A DNA stretch of 64,000 nt from an uncultured Bacteroidaceae bacterium. Its GTDB lineage: Bacteria; Bacteroidota; Bacteroidia; Bacteroidales; Bacteroidaceae. Each line of letters begins with the position of its first letter. Within the stretch, counting starts at the first letter, position 1. The notes beneath the pieces were generated by a model that searched no databases, was not told where the DNA came from, and was given only the letters and a program-made list of their open reading frames with translations. Shown piece after piece: positions 35,124-44,474 of this stretch. The DNA is taken from positions 52,054 to 116,053 of the forward strand of contig CAJGDP010000003.1 in assembly GCA_904502235.1 (NCBI GenBank). The letters are read 5' to 3'. Both the position numbers and the translations under genes were made by a program.

Positions 35124-36607
35124 AGATATTTGCTCCAGTCTATTTTTCTCATGTCGCCATCACTGTCGTATGTCGCATGCATGGCAAGAGATGCAACTAT
35201 ATTGTGTGAGACATGTCCTTTTTTTGTTATTTTCAGATAATCCCACAGCAGGTTACGGTATTCGGGATGTGCACAATTTTCTATCAATAGTTTGGCACGT
35301 TCGTCGGGACCTTTGCCACGAAGGTCGGCAACTCCCCATTCGGTAACCACAACACGTACATCGTGTTCTGTGTGGTCGGTGTGTGTTACCATTGGTACAA
35401 TGGAACTTATCATACCCCCTTTTTGTGTCGATGGACAGGTGAATATCGATACATAGGCATTGCGTGCAAAGTCACCGGAACCACCGATGCCGTTCATCAG
35501 ACGTGTACCGCCGATGTGTGAAGAGTTTACACAACCATACAGGTCGATGGCAATGGCTGTATTCATGGCTATCAGTCCAAGGCGACGTATTATTTCGGGA
35601 TGGTTCGATATTTCCGACGGACGTAGTATGAGCCTGTCGCGGAAGAACTCTATATTGTCGTAGACATGTTGCAGACACTCCTGGCTCAACGAGAGTGAGC
35701 ATGTACTGCCGACATTCACACGTCCTTTCTCCATAAGTCCGATTACGGAATCCTGCAGAACCTCGGAATAGAGGTCAAGGACCGGAAGCTCATCGTTTTC
35801 GCCAAGTGCCTTTAATACAGCATTGGCAACATTGCCGATACCGCTCTGGATTGGCAGACCGGTTGCAGGGATTATTCCACGTTTGATATCGTTCAAAATG
35901 AATTCAACCACATTCTCGCCAATTTTACGGGTTACGGGGTCGAGTTCCTTGAACACAACCTGTTCGTTGGGCTGGTATACCTCTACAATTCCGATTACCT
36001 TTTTAGGGTCTACCTGTACGTATGGCTTTCCCGCACGGTCCGAAGCCTTGTAGATTGGGATTTCCCTGCGGTAAGGAGGGTCCAAAGGCTCGTACACGTC
36101 GTGCAATCCCATTGTGTGATGGTATGTGTTACGCTCTATGATTATTCTGTCGGCAAGATTGGCAACGGTCTGTCCTATACCGCCTGCGGTGGTCAGATAG
36201 ACCTTTCCATCGGGCGTAATGTCAATGGCCTCCAGTATTGCAACATTAACCTTTCCCAGATAGCCATAACGCAGGTCCTGTGCCATGAGCGACAGGTGAA
36301 GGTCGGTGTATATTATCTCTTTCTCATTGATTGCGTTGCGTACGGTGGGGTTGGATATGAACGGTGCACGGAAATTCAGTGCGTTGGCGCGTGTGAGCAC
36401 ACCGTCGATTGTATCTCCGGTGGATGCGCCTGAATATAGATTTATCTTGAACGGTTTGCCTGTGGCGTGTATCTCTTCTGCACGTTTGGCAACTTCGGGC
36501 AATACAGCCTTTGGTGTTCCCGATAATGTGAAACCGCTGATACCTACGCCATCTCCGTTGTTGATGTAGGATGCAGCTTCCTGTGGTGTCAATATTCTGT
36601 AAGTCAT
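35120..36607 (-). CDS. acetyl-CoA hydrolase / succinyl-CoA:acetate CoA-transferase family
   Basis: This 495-residue enzyme of the family I CoA-transferases swaps CoA between short acids (succinate, acetate, propionate), a key step in succinate/propionate fermentation of Bacteroidales. Motifs are the N-terminal GVGISGFTLSGTPKAV, PIQSGIGNVANAVL, LDLYSEVLQDSVI with the candidate catalytic Glu, and the C-terminal VVVTEWGVADLRGKGP. Length fits succinate CoA-transferases (about 500). It lies 20 bases after a small anchored protein and overlaps the methyltransferase gene. Confidence 0.92.
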   Translation of the reverse strand: MTYRILTPQEAASYINNGDGVGISGFTLSGTPKAVLPEVAKRAEEIHATGKPFKINLYSGASTGDTIDGVLTRANALNFRAPFISNPTVRNAINEKEIIYTDLHLSLMAQDLRYGYLGKVNVAILEAIDITPDGKVYLTTAGGIGQTVANLADRIIIERNTYHHTMGLHDVYEPLDPPYRREIPIYKASDRAGKPYVQVDPKKVIGIVEVYQPNEQVVFKELDPVTRKIGENVVEFILNDIKRGIIPATGLPIQSGIGNVANAVLKALGENDELPVLDLYSEVLQDSVIGLMEKGRVNVGSTCSLSLSQECLQHVYDNIEFFRDRLILRPSEISNHPEIIRRLGLIAMNTAIAIDLYGCVNSSHIGGTRLMNGIGGSGDFARNAYVSIFTCPSTQKGGMISSIVPMVTHTDHTEHDVRVVVTEWGVADLRGKGPDERAKLLIENCAHPEYRNLLWDYLKITKKGHVSHNIVASLAMHATYDSDGDMRKIDWSKYL

Positions 36608-36627
36608 GTTGTTGCAGTTGCTTTAGG

Positions 36628-36996
36628 TCAATATTTTCTATTGAATATCTCGGCTTCTATAAAGGCGCGTTTTGCATCGGAACGGTTACTCAGTGATATC
36701 TTTTTCCCCTTGTATTTGTTCTCAGCCTTTAATTCGGGTGTCCTTGCTGTGGGTTGGATACGTGCGTTGTCTTGCTTTGGCTTTTCTCCGGTTGGTTTAG
36801 TAGCCACAGTGGGCTCAGGTGCTTTGGGCGTTTCTGTATATACGTAGTTGTCTTCCTGTTCCAATATGTCTATCTGGGGAAACACTTCTTTGTTGATGGG
36901 TGTTCCCTTGACATCGGTTCTTGCAGAATTGAGCGACTTTATTAATGCAATTATCGCATATGCGGCAAGTGATACCAGAATAACAATAATTTTCAT
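36628..36996 (-). CDS. small membrane-anchored protein of unknown function
   Basis: This 122-residue protein from the ATG at 36994-36996 has an N-terminal hydrophobic segment (about 2-18, KIIVILVSLAAYAIIALI). A Pro/Thr/Lys-rich linker without predicted order follows (about 45-95). It ends in a helical tail, SDAKRAFIEAEIFNRKY. The tail, with its FIEAEIFNRKY ending, looks like a docking motif; I recall similar tails on short Bacteroidales hypothetical proteins but cannot verify this here. An upstream in-frame Met (37056) is rejected because it overlaps the thioesterase gene. No function can be assigned. It sits between the thioesterase and CoA-transferase genes, eight and 20 bases apart. Confidence 0.78.
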   Translation of the reverse strand: MKIIVILVSLAAYAIIALIKSLNSARTDVKGTPINKEVFPQIDILEQEDNYVYTETPKAPEPTVATKPTGEKPKQDNARIQPTARTPELKAENKYKGKKISLSNRSDAKRAFIEAEIFNRKY

Positions 36997-37003
36997 GATA
37001 CAA

Positions 37004-37420
37004 TCATCCGTTATTAGTGAAATAATCCTTGAACATCTCGTTGAAAATCTCTCCACGTGTCAGGCGTCCATCCTTAAGGCAGACTACATCCACCTCGCCT
37101 TTGGCTGAAATTTTGCCGGTTGCCTTGTTGTATATATCCTGCAGAAATACAAGTTTTGCTCCGCGTCGTTCCATGTTTATGCTCACAATAAAGGCATCTC
37201 CACCACGCAACGGCAGCTTGTATTCGATGGCTATTCTTGAAACCATAAAGTCAATGCCTTGGTTATGAAGGTTTGAGAAACTGCCTCCAATGGACTCAAG
37301 GAATTCATGACGTGCATGTTCAAGATAGTGCTGGTAATTTGCATTGTTTACAACTCCTTGAATGTCGCACTCATAGTCGCGGACCTTCATTTCAATGCTG
37401 TATGTATATTCTTTTGTCAT
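37004..37420 (-). CDS. acyl-CoA thioesterase, hot-dog fold
   Basis: This 138-residue protein of the 4-hydroxybenzoyl-CoA thioesterase/YbgC type hydrolyses acyl-CoA (or acyl-ACP). The catalytic motif is ECDIQGVVNNANYQHYLEHAR, with the Asp in the place of the YbgC active-site Asp. I place the start at 37420 (MTKEYTYSIEMKVRDY), since the 18 upstream in-frame residues are AT-rich and look non-coding. It is the first gene of a unit with the anchored protein, CoA-transferase and methyltransferase. Confidence 0.88.
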   Translation of the reverse strand: MTKEYTYSIEMKVRDYECDIQGVVNNANYQHYLEHARHEFLESIGGSFSNLHNQGIDFMVSRIAIEYKLPLRGGDAFIVSINMERRGAKLVFLQDIYNKATGKISAKGEVDVVCLKDGRLTRGEIFNEMFKDYFTNNG

Positions 37421-37552
37421 ATCGCAGTGCAATTTTCGTAAAATCATTGTAAATATAATAACAAATAAATTCATAGTAGATAAAATTAAGTATTTTTTGT
37501 ATAAATAAAGGCTTTACAACCAAAATTAGATTAGGATATTGAAGATTTTGGT

Positions 37553-37560
37553 TATTTTTG
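37553..37560 (+). promoter_or_regulatory. possible mfd -7 promoter element
   Basis: TATTTTTG (TAnnTTTG) ends only 11 bases before the chosen mfd ATG, so the transcript would have a very short leader. No -33 TTTG is present. It lies in the divergent gap between the thioesterase gene and mfd. Confidence 0.3.
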
Positions 37561-37571
37561 CATCATACAAA

Positions 37572-40500
37572 ATGGAAAGTAAGGAAATTCAGCAGATATA
37601 CGCAGAGCATCCCGGAGTCAAGGCTTTGATGCAGTTGCGCGAAGAGGGGGGCAGGAAACGTGCTTTTCTCGAGGGCTTGTCGGGCAGTGCCGCGGCAATG
37701 GTGTTCTGTGGACTTAAGGCATGTGCTCCGGAGCAGACGTTCCTTGTTGTGATGAACGATGCCGAAGAGGCTGGTTATTTCTATCACGATGTCGTGCAGG
37801 TTGTCGGCGAAAATGGCGTCCTGTTTTTCCCGTCATCATTCCGCAGGTCAATGAAGTATGGTCAGACCGATGATGCAAACCGAATCCTTCGCACCGAAGT
37901 TATGAGCAAGCTCTCAAACCGTCGCAGAAAAGAGGGATTGGTTATAATAACGCATCCCGAGGCTTTGGCGGAAAAGGTGGCATCGCAGAGCGACCTGGAC
38001 AAGAATACGTTGTCGATTGCCTTGGGCGACAGGATTACGCGCGAAGAGGTGGAGAAAAAACTCTCTGCACTAAAGTTCAAGGAGACCACCTATGTGTACG
38101 AGCCCGGAGAGTATGCTGTAAGAGGTAGTTTGATTGATATTTTCTCCTTTTCATCGGAGTATCCTTACCGTATCGATTTCTTCGGCGATGAGGTTGAGAG
38201 TATCAGGACATTCGAGGTGGAGACGCAACTTTCAAGGGAAAAAATGGAGGAAATTTCCATTGTTCCCCAAAGTACAGGAAAGGAAACTGTTGCAATAACA
38301 GAGTTCTTGCCTAAGAATGCAATACTTGTTACAAAGGATATTGAATTTGTCAAGGGAAATGTGGAAAAGCTCCGCAACGAGGGCTTTTCTCTTCAGGCAA
38401 AACTCTCGGAAAGCAAATTACCAGATATGCCCGAACTTATGTCGGCTTTGGAAATCGAAACCTTTGCCCGTGGCGTAAAGCATTGGGAACTCCGTTCCGA
38501 AATCGGCAGTACTTGTGATAAGGTAAAGTTCGATATATCTCCGCAACCTCTTTTTCAAAAGGATTTCGACCTTGTAAGCAACAGTTTCAGGAACTATATC
38601 GAAAAAGGGTATAAGTTGATGCTACTTACCGACGACATGCATCAGGCTGATCGCCTGAAGGCTATCTTTGACGACAGGGGCGATGATATATCCTTTACTC
38701 CCGTCGGGAGAACCATACATGCCGGATATGTGGACAATACCTTACATATGGCTTTCTTTACCGACCACCAGTTGTTCGGACGTTTCCATAATTACAGGTT
38801 GCGTAGTGAACGTGCGCGTAGCGGTAAGGTGGCTTTGACACTTAAGGAACTCAAGGAGTTCGGCATTGGCGACTATATAGTGCATATCGACCATGGTGTA
38901 GGTAAATTCGGAGGCTTGGTGCGTATCCCTAATGGAAATACCACTCAGGAGGCTATCAAACTTATATACAAAAACGATGATGTAGTATTTGTCTCCATCC
39001 ATAACCTGCATAAGATTTCAAAGTATCAGGGCAAGGAGGGTGATGCTCCTGTGTTGAACAAACTTGGTACGGGTGCGTGGGAACGCATGAAGGAGCGTAC
39101 AAAGAGCAAGATTAAGGATATTGCACGCGACCTTATCAGACTTTACTCACAACGTTATCAGGAAGAGGGCTTTGCCTTTTCGCCTGACAGTTATTTGCAG
39201 AACGAACTCGAAGCGAGCTTTATATACGAGGATACTCCCGACCAGTTCAAGGCTACCAACGAGGTAAAGCGCGATATGGAGCGCAAACGTCCTATGGACC
39301 GTCTTATATGCGGAGATGTGGGCTTCGGAAAAACCGAGGTTGCCATACGTGCCGCATTCAAGGCCGCTACCGACGGCAAACAGGTTGCGGTGCTTGTTCC
39401 GACAACTGTACTTGCCTATCAGCACTATCTTACATTCAAGGAACGTCTTAAGGATTTCCCAGTCAATGTGCAGTATTTGAGCAGAGCACGAAGCGGTGCT
39501 GCAACAAAACAGGTTCTCGAAGAACTTAAGGATGGCAAGATAGATATAATTATAGGAACACATAAGCTCACAAGCAAGGAGGTAAAGTTCAAGGATTTAG
39601 GATTGCTGATTATTGACGAAGAGCAGAAATTCGGTGTTGCCGTCAAGGAAAAACTGCGCCAGTTGAAGGTGAATGTGGATACTCTGACCATGACTGCCAC
39701 TCCTATACCGCGTACGTTGCAGTTCTCAATTATGGGTGCGCGCGATCTCTCAATGATACAGACTCCGCCTCCTAACCGCTATCCTATACATACGCAGATT
39801 CATACATTTGATGCCGAAGTCATAAAGGAAGCCGTAAGTTTTGAGTTGAGCCGTAACGGACAGGTGTTTTTTATCACCAACAGGATTTCGGGCATGGATG
39901 AGTTGGCAAGAGTAGTCAAGCGTGCAGTTCCAGATGCAAGGATATGTATAGGTCATGGTCAGATGGAGCCTGCCGAACTGGAAAAGAGATTGTATGAATT
40001 CATAAACCACGATTATGATGTGCTTATAGCAACTTCTATTGTGGAGAATGGTATTGATATCCCGAATGTAAATACTATAATAATCAACCAGGCGCAGAAC
40101 TTCGGCTTGAGCGACTTGCACCAGATGCGTGGCAGAGTGGGCCGTGGAAAACGAAAGGCGTTCTGCTATATGCTTACTCCACCGCGTGATTGCCTGAGCA
40201 CCGATGCCCGACGTCGCCTGGAGGCTATTGAGAGTTTCAGCGAACTTGGCAGCGGTATGCATATTGCCATGCAGGACCTTGACATACGCGGAGCAGGTAA
40301 CCTGTTGGGTGCAGAACAGAGCGGATTCATTGCCGACCTTGGATATGAGACCTATCAGAAACTGCTTGCTGAGGCTGTGCATGAACTCAAGGAGGAGGAA
40401 TTTGCCGATATACTTCCACAGGAAGAAGAGGGTAACGGATTCTTTGTAAAGGAGTGCTTTGTGGAGAGCGATCTGGAACTTTTGTTTCCTGCAGTGTATG

Positions 40501-40910
40501 TTCCCGACAGCAACGAGCGTATACTGCTTTACAGGGAACTTGATTCGCTTACCGAACAACGTGATATAGAGGCTTTCCGCTCAAGGATGAAGGACCGTTT
40601 TGGAGCAATCCCCAAGGAGGGTGAGGAACTTATCCGTATGGTTGCATTGCGACGCGAGGCACTTCAGCTTGGAGTGGAGAAAATATACCTGAAAGGTGGC
40701 AGAATGAATCTGTTCTTTGTTGAAGGACATGATAATAAATATTATCAGAGCGATGTGTTCGGTGCTATTATGGGGTATGTGAATACACGACAGGAAGATT
40801 GCAGGGTGCACGATGATGGTGGTAGGTGCAGAATCACCGTTGAAAACGTGAAAAATGTGGAAACGGCACTCGCTTTTATTGAGGCTGTGAAAAAGGTAGC
40901 AGAAAAGTAA
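37572..40910 (+). CDS. mfd: transcription-repair coupling factor Mfd
   Basis: Mfd removes stalled RNA polymerase from damaged DNA and recruits UvrA. The 1112-residue protein has the UvrB-like N-terminal domains (from KALMQLREEGG), and a RNA-polymerase-interacting domain (GDYIVHIDHGVGKFGGL). RecG-like helicase motifs follow: GDVGFGKTEVAIRA (about 581-594), DEEQKFGV, TATPIPRTLQ and HQMRGRVGRG. The C-terminal TRCF domain closes the protein. I chose ATG 37572 because the family starts near MESKEIQQIYAEHP; the 11 upstream in-frame codons cover a promoter-like box. It is followed 28 bases later by the aminopeptidase C gene. Confidence 0.96.
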   Translation: MESKEIQQIYAEHPGVKALMQLREEGGRKRAFLEGLSGSAAAMVFCGLKACAPEQTFLVVMNDAEEAGYFYHDVVQVVGENGVLFFPSSFRRSMKYGQTDDANRILRTEVMSKLSNRRRKEGLVIITHPEALAEKVASQSDLDKNTLSIALGDRITREEVEKKLSALKFKETTYVYEPGEYAVRGSLIDIFSFSSEYPYRIDFFGDEVESIRTFEVETQLSREKMEEISIVPQSTGKETVAITEFLPKNAILVTKDIEFVKGNVEKLRNEGFSLQAKLSESKLPDMPELMSALEIETFARGVKHWELRSEIGSTCDKVKFDISPQPLFQKDFDLVSNSFRNYIEKGYKLMLLTDDMHQADRLKAIFDDRGDDISFTPVGRTIHAGYVDNTLHMAFFTDHQLFGRFHNYRLRSERARSGKVALTLKELKEFGIGDYIVHIDHGVGKFGGLVRIPNGNTTQEAIKLIYKNDDVVFVSIHNLHKISKYQGKEGDAPVLNKLGTGAWERMKERTKSKIKDIARDLIRLYSQRYQEEGFAFSPDSYLQNELEASFIYEDTPDQFKATNEVKRDMERKRPMDRLICGDVGFGKTEVAIRAAFKAATDGKQVAVLVPTTVLAYQHYLTFKERLKDFPVNVQYLSRARSGAATKQVLEELKDGKIDIIIGTHKLTSKEVKFKDLGLLIIDEEQKFGVAVKEKLRQLKVNVDTLTMTATPIPRTLQFSIMGARDLSMIQTPPPNRYPIHTQIHTFDAEVIKEAVSFELSRNGQVFFITNRISGMDELARVVKRAVPDARICIGHGQMEPAELEKRLYEFINHDYDVLIATSIVENGIDIPNVNTIIINQAQNFGLSDLHQMRGRVGRGKRKAFCYMLTPPRDCLSTDARRRLEAIESFSELGSGMHIAMQDLDIRGAGNLLGAEQSGFIADLGYETYQKLLAEAVHELKEEEFADILPQEEEGNGFFVKECFVESDLELLFPAVYVPDSNERILLYRELDSLTEQRDIEAFRSRMKDRFGAIPKEGEELIRMVALRREALQLGVEKIYLKGGRMNLFFVEGHDNKYYQSDVFGAIMGYVNTRQEDCRVHDDGGRCRITVENVKNVETALAFIEAVKKVAEK

Positions 40911-40938
40911 TATTATAATAAACAAACAATAAGTAATC

Positions 40939-42348
40939 ATGAACAGAACATTGAAATTTGCGGCTTGCGTCGTGTCTGCCATGTTGTCGGCAGGCGCATT
41001 GGCACAGACTGCCAATGGTGGTATAGACAATGCCACACTTAATGAAATCAGAGACAGTTACAAACCGACAACTGCAGAAAAGGCGTTGCAGAATGTAATG
41101 TTGTCGAACTCAATCAAGGTTTTGTCTCTCAATCAGGAGAACCTGAACGAACTTGACACCTATTTCAGTCATAGTGTACCGTCAAAAGGCATCACCGACC
41201 AGAAATCATCGGGACGTTGCTGGTTGTTCACCGGTATGAATGTGTTGCGTGCAAAAATGATTGCAAGTGAGAATCTTGGAGCATTCGAGTTCTCACAGGT
41301 ATATAATTTCTTCTACGACCAGTTGGAGAAGTCGAACCTCTTCTTGCAGGGTGTTATAGATACACGCAAGAAACCTTTTGATGACCGTACAGTAGAGTGG
41401 TTGTTCAAGAATCCCCTAAGCGACGGCGGTACTTTCACCGGTGTAGCCGACCTTATCGCAAAATATGGTATTGTTCCAAAGGGTGTGATGAAGGAGAGCT
41501 ATACAAGCGATAACACATCGGCGTTCTCGGCATTGCTGAAGACAAAACTGCGCGAATTCGGTCTTGAACTGCGTCAGGCTCATGAGAATGGCAAGAAGGA
41601 GAAAGAGCTTCTCGCTCTCAAAAAGGAGCAGTTGAAGACTGTCTACAAAATGCTTGCACAGGTATATGGTGTGCCTCCTGTTGAGTTTACCTGGGCTCCA
41701 AAGGATGCCAACGGTAAATACCGCGAAGAGCCACAGACATATACTCCACAGAGTTTCTATAAGAAATATCTCAACATCAACCTTCAGGATGATTATGTGA
41801 TGTTCATGAACGACCCCAGCCGTCCTTATTGGAAGAGCTACGAGATTGAATATGACCGCCATGTATATGACGGACACAACTGGTTGTATGTAAACCTTCC
41901 TATTGAAGAGATCAAGAAAATGGCTATTGCCTCTATCAAGGACAGCACAATGATGTATTTCTCGTGCGATGTGGGCAAGTTCCTTGACTCAAAGCGCGGT
42001 ACACTTGATATCGACAACTATATCTATGAAGAGATGTTCGGTACAGAGTTCGGTATGGACAAGAAGCAGCGTGTAATGACTTTCGATAGCGGTTCTTCTC
42101 ATGCAATGACATTGAAGGCTGTCGATATCGACGAGAACGGCAATACTGTGAAATGGCAGGTGGAGAACAGTTGGGGAGCCGGTTCCGGTTTTCATGGTAC
42201 ACTTATCATGACCGACGAGTGGTTCAACGAATATATGTTCCGCCTTGTTGTTGACAAGAAGTATGTACCGGAAAATATTCTCAAGATTCTGAACGAGAAG
42301 CCAACAATGCTTCCGGCTTGGGACCCAATGTTCACTCCCGAAGAGTAA
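40939..42348 (+). CDS. pepC: exported aminopeptidase C / bleomycin hydrolase-like C1B peptidase
   Basis: This 469-residue papain-fold peptidase has a signal peptide (MNRTLKFAACVVSAMLSAGALA, cleaved near residue 22), whereas PepC and bleomycin hydrolases are usually cytosolic. The active-site residues are present: Gln88 and Cys94 in QKSSGRCWLF, His388 in SSHAMTL, Asn410 in VENSWG. The family's C-terminal arm normally ends WDPMGALA and sits in the active site as a molecular ruler. Here it ends PAWDPMFTPEE, longer and acidic. It follows mfd by 28 bases and ends at a bidirectional terminator. Confidence 0.93.
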   Translation: MNRTLKFAACVVSAMLSAGALAQTANGGIDNATLNEIRDSYKPTTAEKALQNVMLSNSIKVLSLNQENLNELDTYFSHSVPSKGITDQKSSGRCWLFTGMNVLRAKMIASENLGAFEFSQVYNFFYDQLEKSNLFLQGVIDTRKKPFDDRTVEWLFKNPLSDGGTFTGVADLIAKYGIVPKGVMKESYTSDNTSAFSALLKTKLREFGLELRQAHENGKKEKELLALKKEQLKTVYKMLAQVYGVPPVEFTWAPKDANGKYREEPQTYTPQSFYKKYLNINLQDDYVMFMNDPSRPYWKSYEIEYDRHVYDGHNWLYVNLPIEEIKKMAIASIKDSTMMYFSCDVGKFLDSKRGTLDIDNYIYEEMFGTEFGMDKKQRVMTFDSGSSHAMTLKAVDIDENGNTVKWQVENSWGAGSGFHGTLIMTDEWFNEYMFRLVVDKKYVPENILKILNEKPTMLPAWDPMFTPEE

Positions 42349-42360
42349 TACGGTACTATA

Positions 42361-42403
42361 AAATTGAGTGCGGATTTTCGTAAAGAAAGTCCGCACTCAA
42401 TTT
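42361..42403. terminator. bidirectional terminator between pepC and wbqC
   Basis: A perfect 14-base inverted repeat (42361-42374 and 42390-42403) with a 15-base loop has A-rich left and T-rich right flanks. It starts 12 bases after the pepC stop and touches the end of the convergent WbqC gene. Confidence 0.88.
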
Positions 42404-43015
42404 TTATCCTCTCAATATCAACAGCCCTTCGGGGCCCATATTGAATAGCAAATCCACGATGCTCAGGTTGGGAATGAATCCGTTGCGTTGCGAGAAAACC
42501 TGATAGTAGGGCTGCGCTGTGTGATTTTCTATGCTTGTCAGGGCTTTAGGCTCGGCTATGCGTTGCAGGTCTATGATATCTGTTGTGTTGTTCTTGTTTT
42601 CTTTTATTATTTCTACTTCTCTTTCAAGTCCCAACAGTTCGCAGATTACATTGTGCAGGCGCAGATTGAAATCCATCAGGAAACCGTCGCGTTCTTCGTA
42701 GAAGTGGGCAAAATCGTCGGCATAGTAGTCGAAAAACGGACTTTTGCGATATGCGCTCACCAATGCGTTCCAATGCTGATGGCGCCAGTTCCCATGCTCG
42801 CTTATGCGTACGTCGCGCATGGCAATCCTGCCACCGTTGTGTATTACGGGGATGGTGAGATTCTGCGTGCCATTCTCGGTGGCTATTACAGCACGGTTGC
42901 GGAATGTCTGCTTTACAAACGGTTCTTCGCTGTTTATAACAAGCCTGTCGCAGTTGTATAGCTGTGTATACAGTGGAATTGGGGCAAGGTATAGCGGATG
43001 TGATAGAAGCTCCAT
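42404..43015 (-). CDS. WbqC-like family protein
   Basis: This 203-residue protein resembles the WbqC family, with conserved FVKQTFRNRAVIATENG-type N-terminal motif, and ISEHGNWRHQHWNALVSAYRKSPFFDYY in the middle (about residues 72-99; shown by its first and last residues). WbqC was named from O-antigen loci and is thought to act in sugar nucleotide or glycan modification; its reaction is not established. In Bacteroidota the gene is usually found, as here, after lepB. It begins six bases after the lepB stop. Confidence 0.85.
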   Translation of the reverse strand: MELLSHPLYLAPIPLYTQLYNCDRLVINSEEPFVKQTFRNRAVIATENGTQNLTIPVIHNGGRIAMRDVRISEHGNWRHQHWNALVSAYRKSPFFDYYADDFAHFYEERDGFLMDFNLRLHNVICELLGLEREVEIIKENKNNTTDIIDLQRIAEPKALTSIENHTAQPYYQVFSQRNGFIPNLSIVDLLFNMGPEGLLILRG

Positions 43016-43021
43016 GTGGAA

Positions 43022-44461
43022 TCAGTTGAATTTTGCAACTCCACGGAACATGCGTTCCCAACGTATCTTACCGTCGAACCATCCACGGTCTTTGTCAAGC
43101 GAGAGCCAGATAAACAAAGGCTTGCCCACAATGTGGTCTTCGGGCACGAATCCCCAACAGCGCGAGTCGGCGCTGTTATGACGGTTGTCTCCCATCATCC
43201 AATAGTAGTCCATCTTGAAAGTGTAGCTGTTACTCTCTTTACCATTGATGAATATCTTGCCGTCCTTAACATCGAGCGTGTTGCCTTCGTATGCAACAAT
43301 TGGGCGTTCGTAAATGGCAATATTGTCGGGTGTCAACTCAATGCTTTCACCTCTCTTGGGAATCCATACAGGTCCATAGTTGTCGACAGTCCATCCTGTA
43401 TTGCCGTTGAGGGGATATATACCCTGTGTGTAGTTGTTCTCCACAATGCTTATATCCTTTACCAGCTTGGTGTTTTTCTCGAGTTTAAGATAACTGTCGT
43501 GGGTGAGTGGCAACTGACCTGTGTGGCGTAGCATGGCCAGGTCTTCTTTGCTTATACCCAGATTACGTCTGAGGTTTTCGGGCATGTTCTGTGCAAGTTG
43601 TACGTTGTAGTTGAATTGCACGTTTTCGGGCTGTTCTGCCTGTTTGCCGTCTATGTATATAACTTTGTCCTTTATCTCCAGTGTGTTGCCGGGGAGTCCT
43701 ACACAACGTTTTACATAATTCTCGCGACGGTCAACGGGGCGATAGACAATCTCGCCGAAGATATTGGGACGTTCTGCGATATATTTCTTTCCGTCGTTGT
43801 AATATGTTTCGTAGACTTTTCTTGCATCCTTCCCGGCTGGCACATCAACGGTAAGGTCTGGGTTCAGCTGTTTGCCAATTTCGTAGCAGAGTGAATGAAA
43901 ATCAATTACTTCGGGGTTAGTGGTGGCTACATCGCCTGCGGGATAGTTGAATACCACAATGTCCCCGCGTTTTATGTTTTCCAATCCCGGAACGCGTTCA
44001 TAATCCCACTGAATGGCATCGATATAGCTCTTTCCGCCGGTAACGGGCATGGTGTGCTGTGTAAGTGGCATGCTGAGCGGGGTTTGTGGCTTGCGTGGTC
44101 CGTAATTGCATTTGCTCACAAACAGATAATCGCCCACAAGCAACGATTTCTCGAGAGACGATGTGGGGATTACATAGTTCTGAAACAGATACAGGTGTAC
44201 AAAATATACGGCAACAAGAGCAAAGACAATGGCATCCACCCATCCCATGATTTTGCGCACAACTGCGCTCTTGCTGTTTTTCCACCAGTTCCAGGGGATG
44301 AAACGTGTGGTGTAGCAGTCTATGATGAACGGTATTACAATAATACCCATCCAACTTTTTACCCAGATAAGAAACAGGATATAGAGTACTAGGATAATGC
44401 TCAGTTTTATAAGCTCTTTACGTGATGTCTTTATCTCTCTGTTGAATATTTTGAACTCCAT
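43022..44461 (-). CDS. lepB: signal peptidase I, long Bacteroidota form
   Basis: This inner-membrane protease removes signal peptides in the periplasm. The 479-residue protein has helices near 18-50 and 75-95. The nucleophile Ser102 lies in VIPTSSLEKSLLVGD, the general-base Lys251 in RRENYVKRCVGLPGN, and MMGDNRHNSADSRCWGFVP starts at 432. Between the Lys box and the GDN box lies an insert of about 165 residues, and another of about 100 residues precedes the Lys. E. coli LepB is 324 residues. It lies between dapB and wbqC, 13 and six bases apart. Confidence 0.95.
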   Translation of the reverse strand: MEFKIFNREIKTSRKELIKLSIILVLYILFLIWVKSWMGIIVIPFIIDCYTTRFIPWNWWKNSKSAVVRKIMGWVDAIVFALVAVYFVHLYLFQNYVIPTSSLEKSLLVGDYLFVSKCNYGPRKPQTPLSMPLTQHTMPVTGGKSYIDAIQWDYERVPGLENIKRGDIVVFNYPAGDVATTNPEVIDFHSLCYEIGKQLNPDLTVDVPAGKDARKVYETYYNDGKKYIAERPNIFGEIVYRPVDRRENYVKRCVGLPGNTLEIKDKVIYIDGKQAEQPENVQFNYNVQLAQNMPENLRRNLGISKEDLAMLRHTGQLPLTHDSYLKLEKNTKLVKDISIVENNYTQGIYPLNGNTGWTVDNYGPVWIPKRGESIELTPDNIAIYERPIVAYEGNTLDVKDGKIFINGKESNSYTFKMDYYWMMGDNRHNSADSRCWGFVPEDHIVGKPLFIWLSLDKDRGWFDGKIRWERMFRGVAKFN

Positions 44462-44474
44462 TGTGATTGTTCTT

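Noticed and set aside
39750..40559. 269-residue open frame antisense to mfd
   Set aside because: Opposite the conserved helicase and TRCF part of Mfd, without motif or promoter; explained by codon bias of the real gene.
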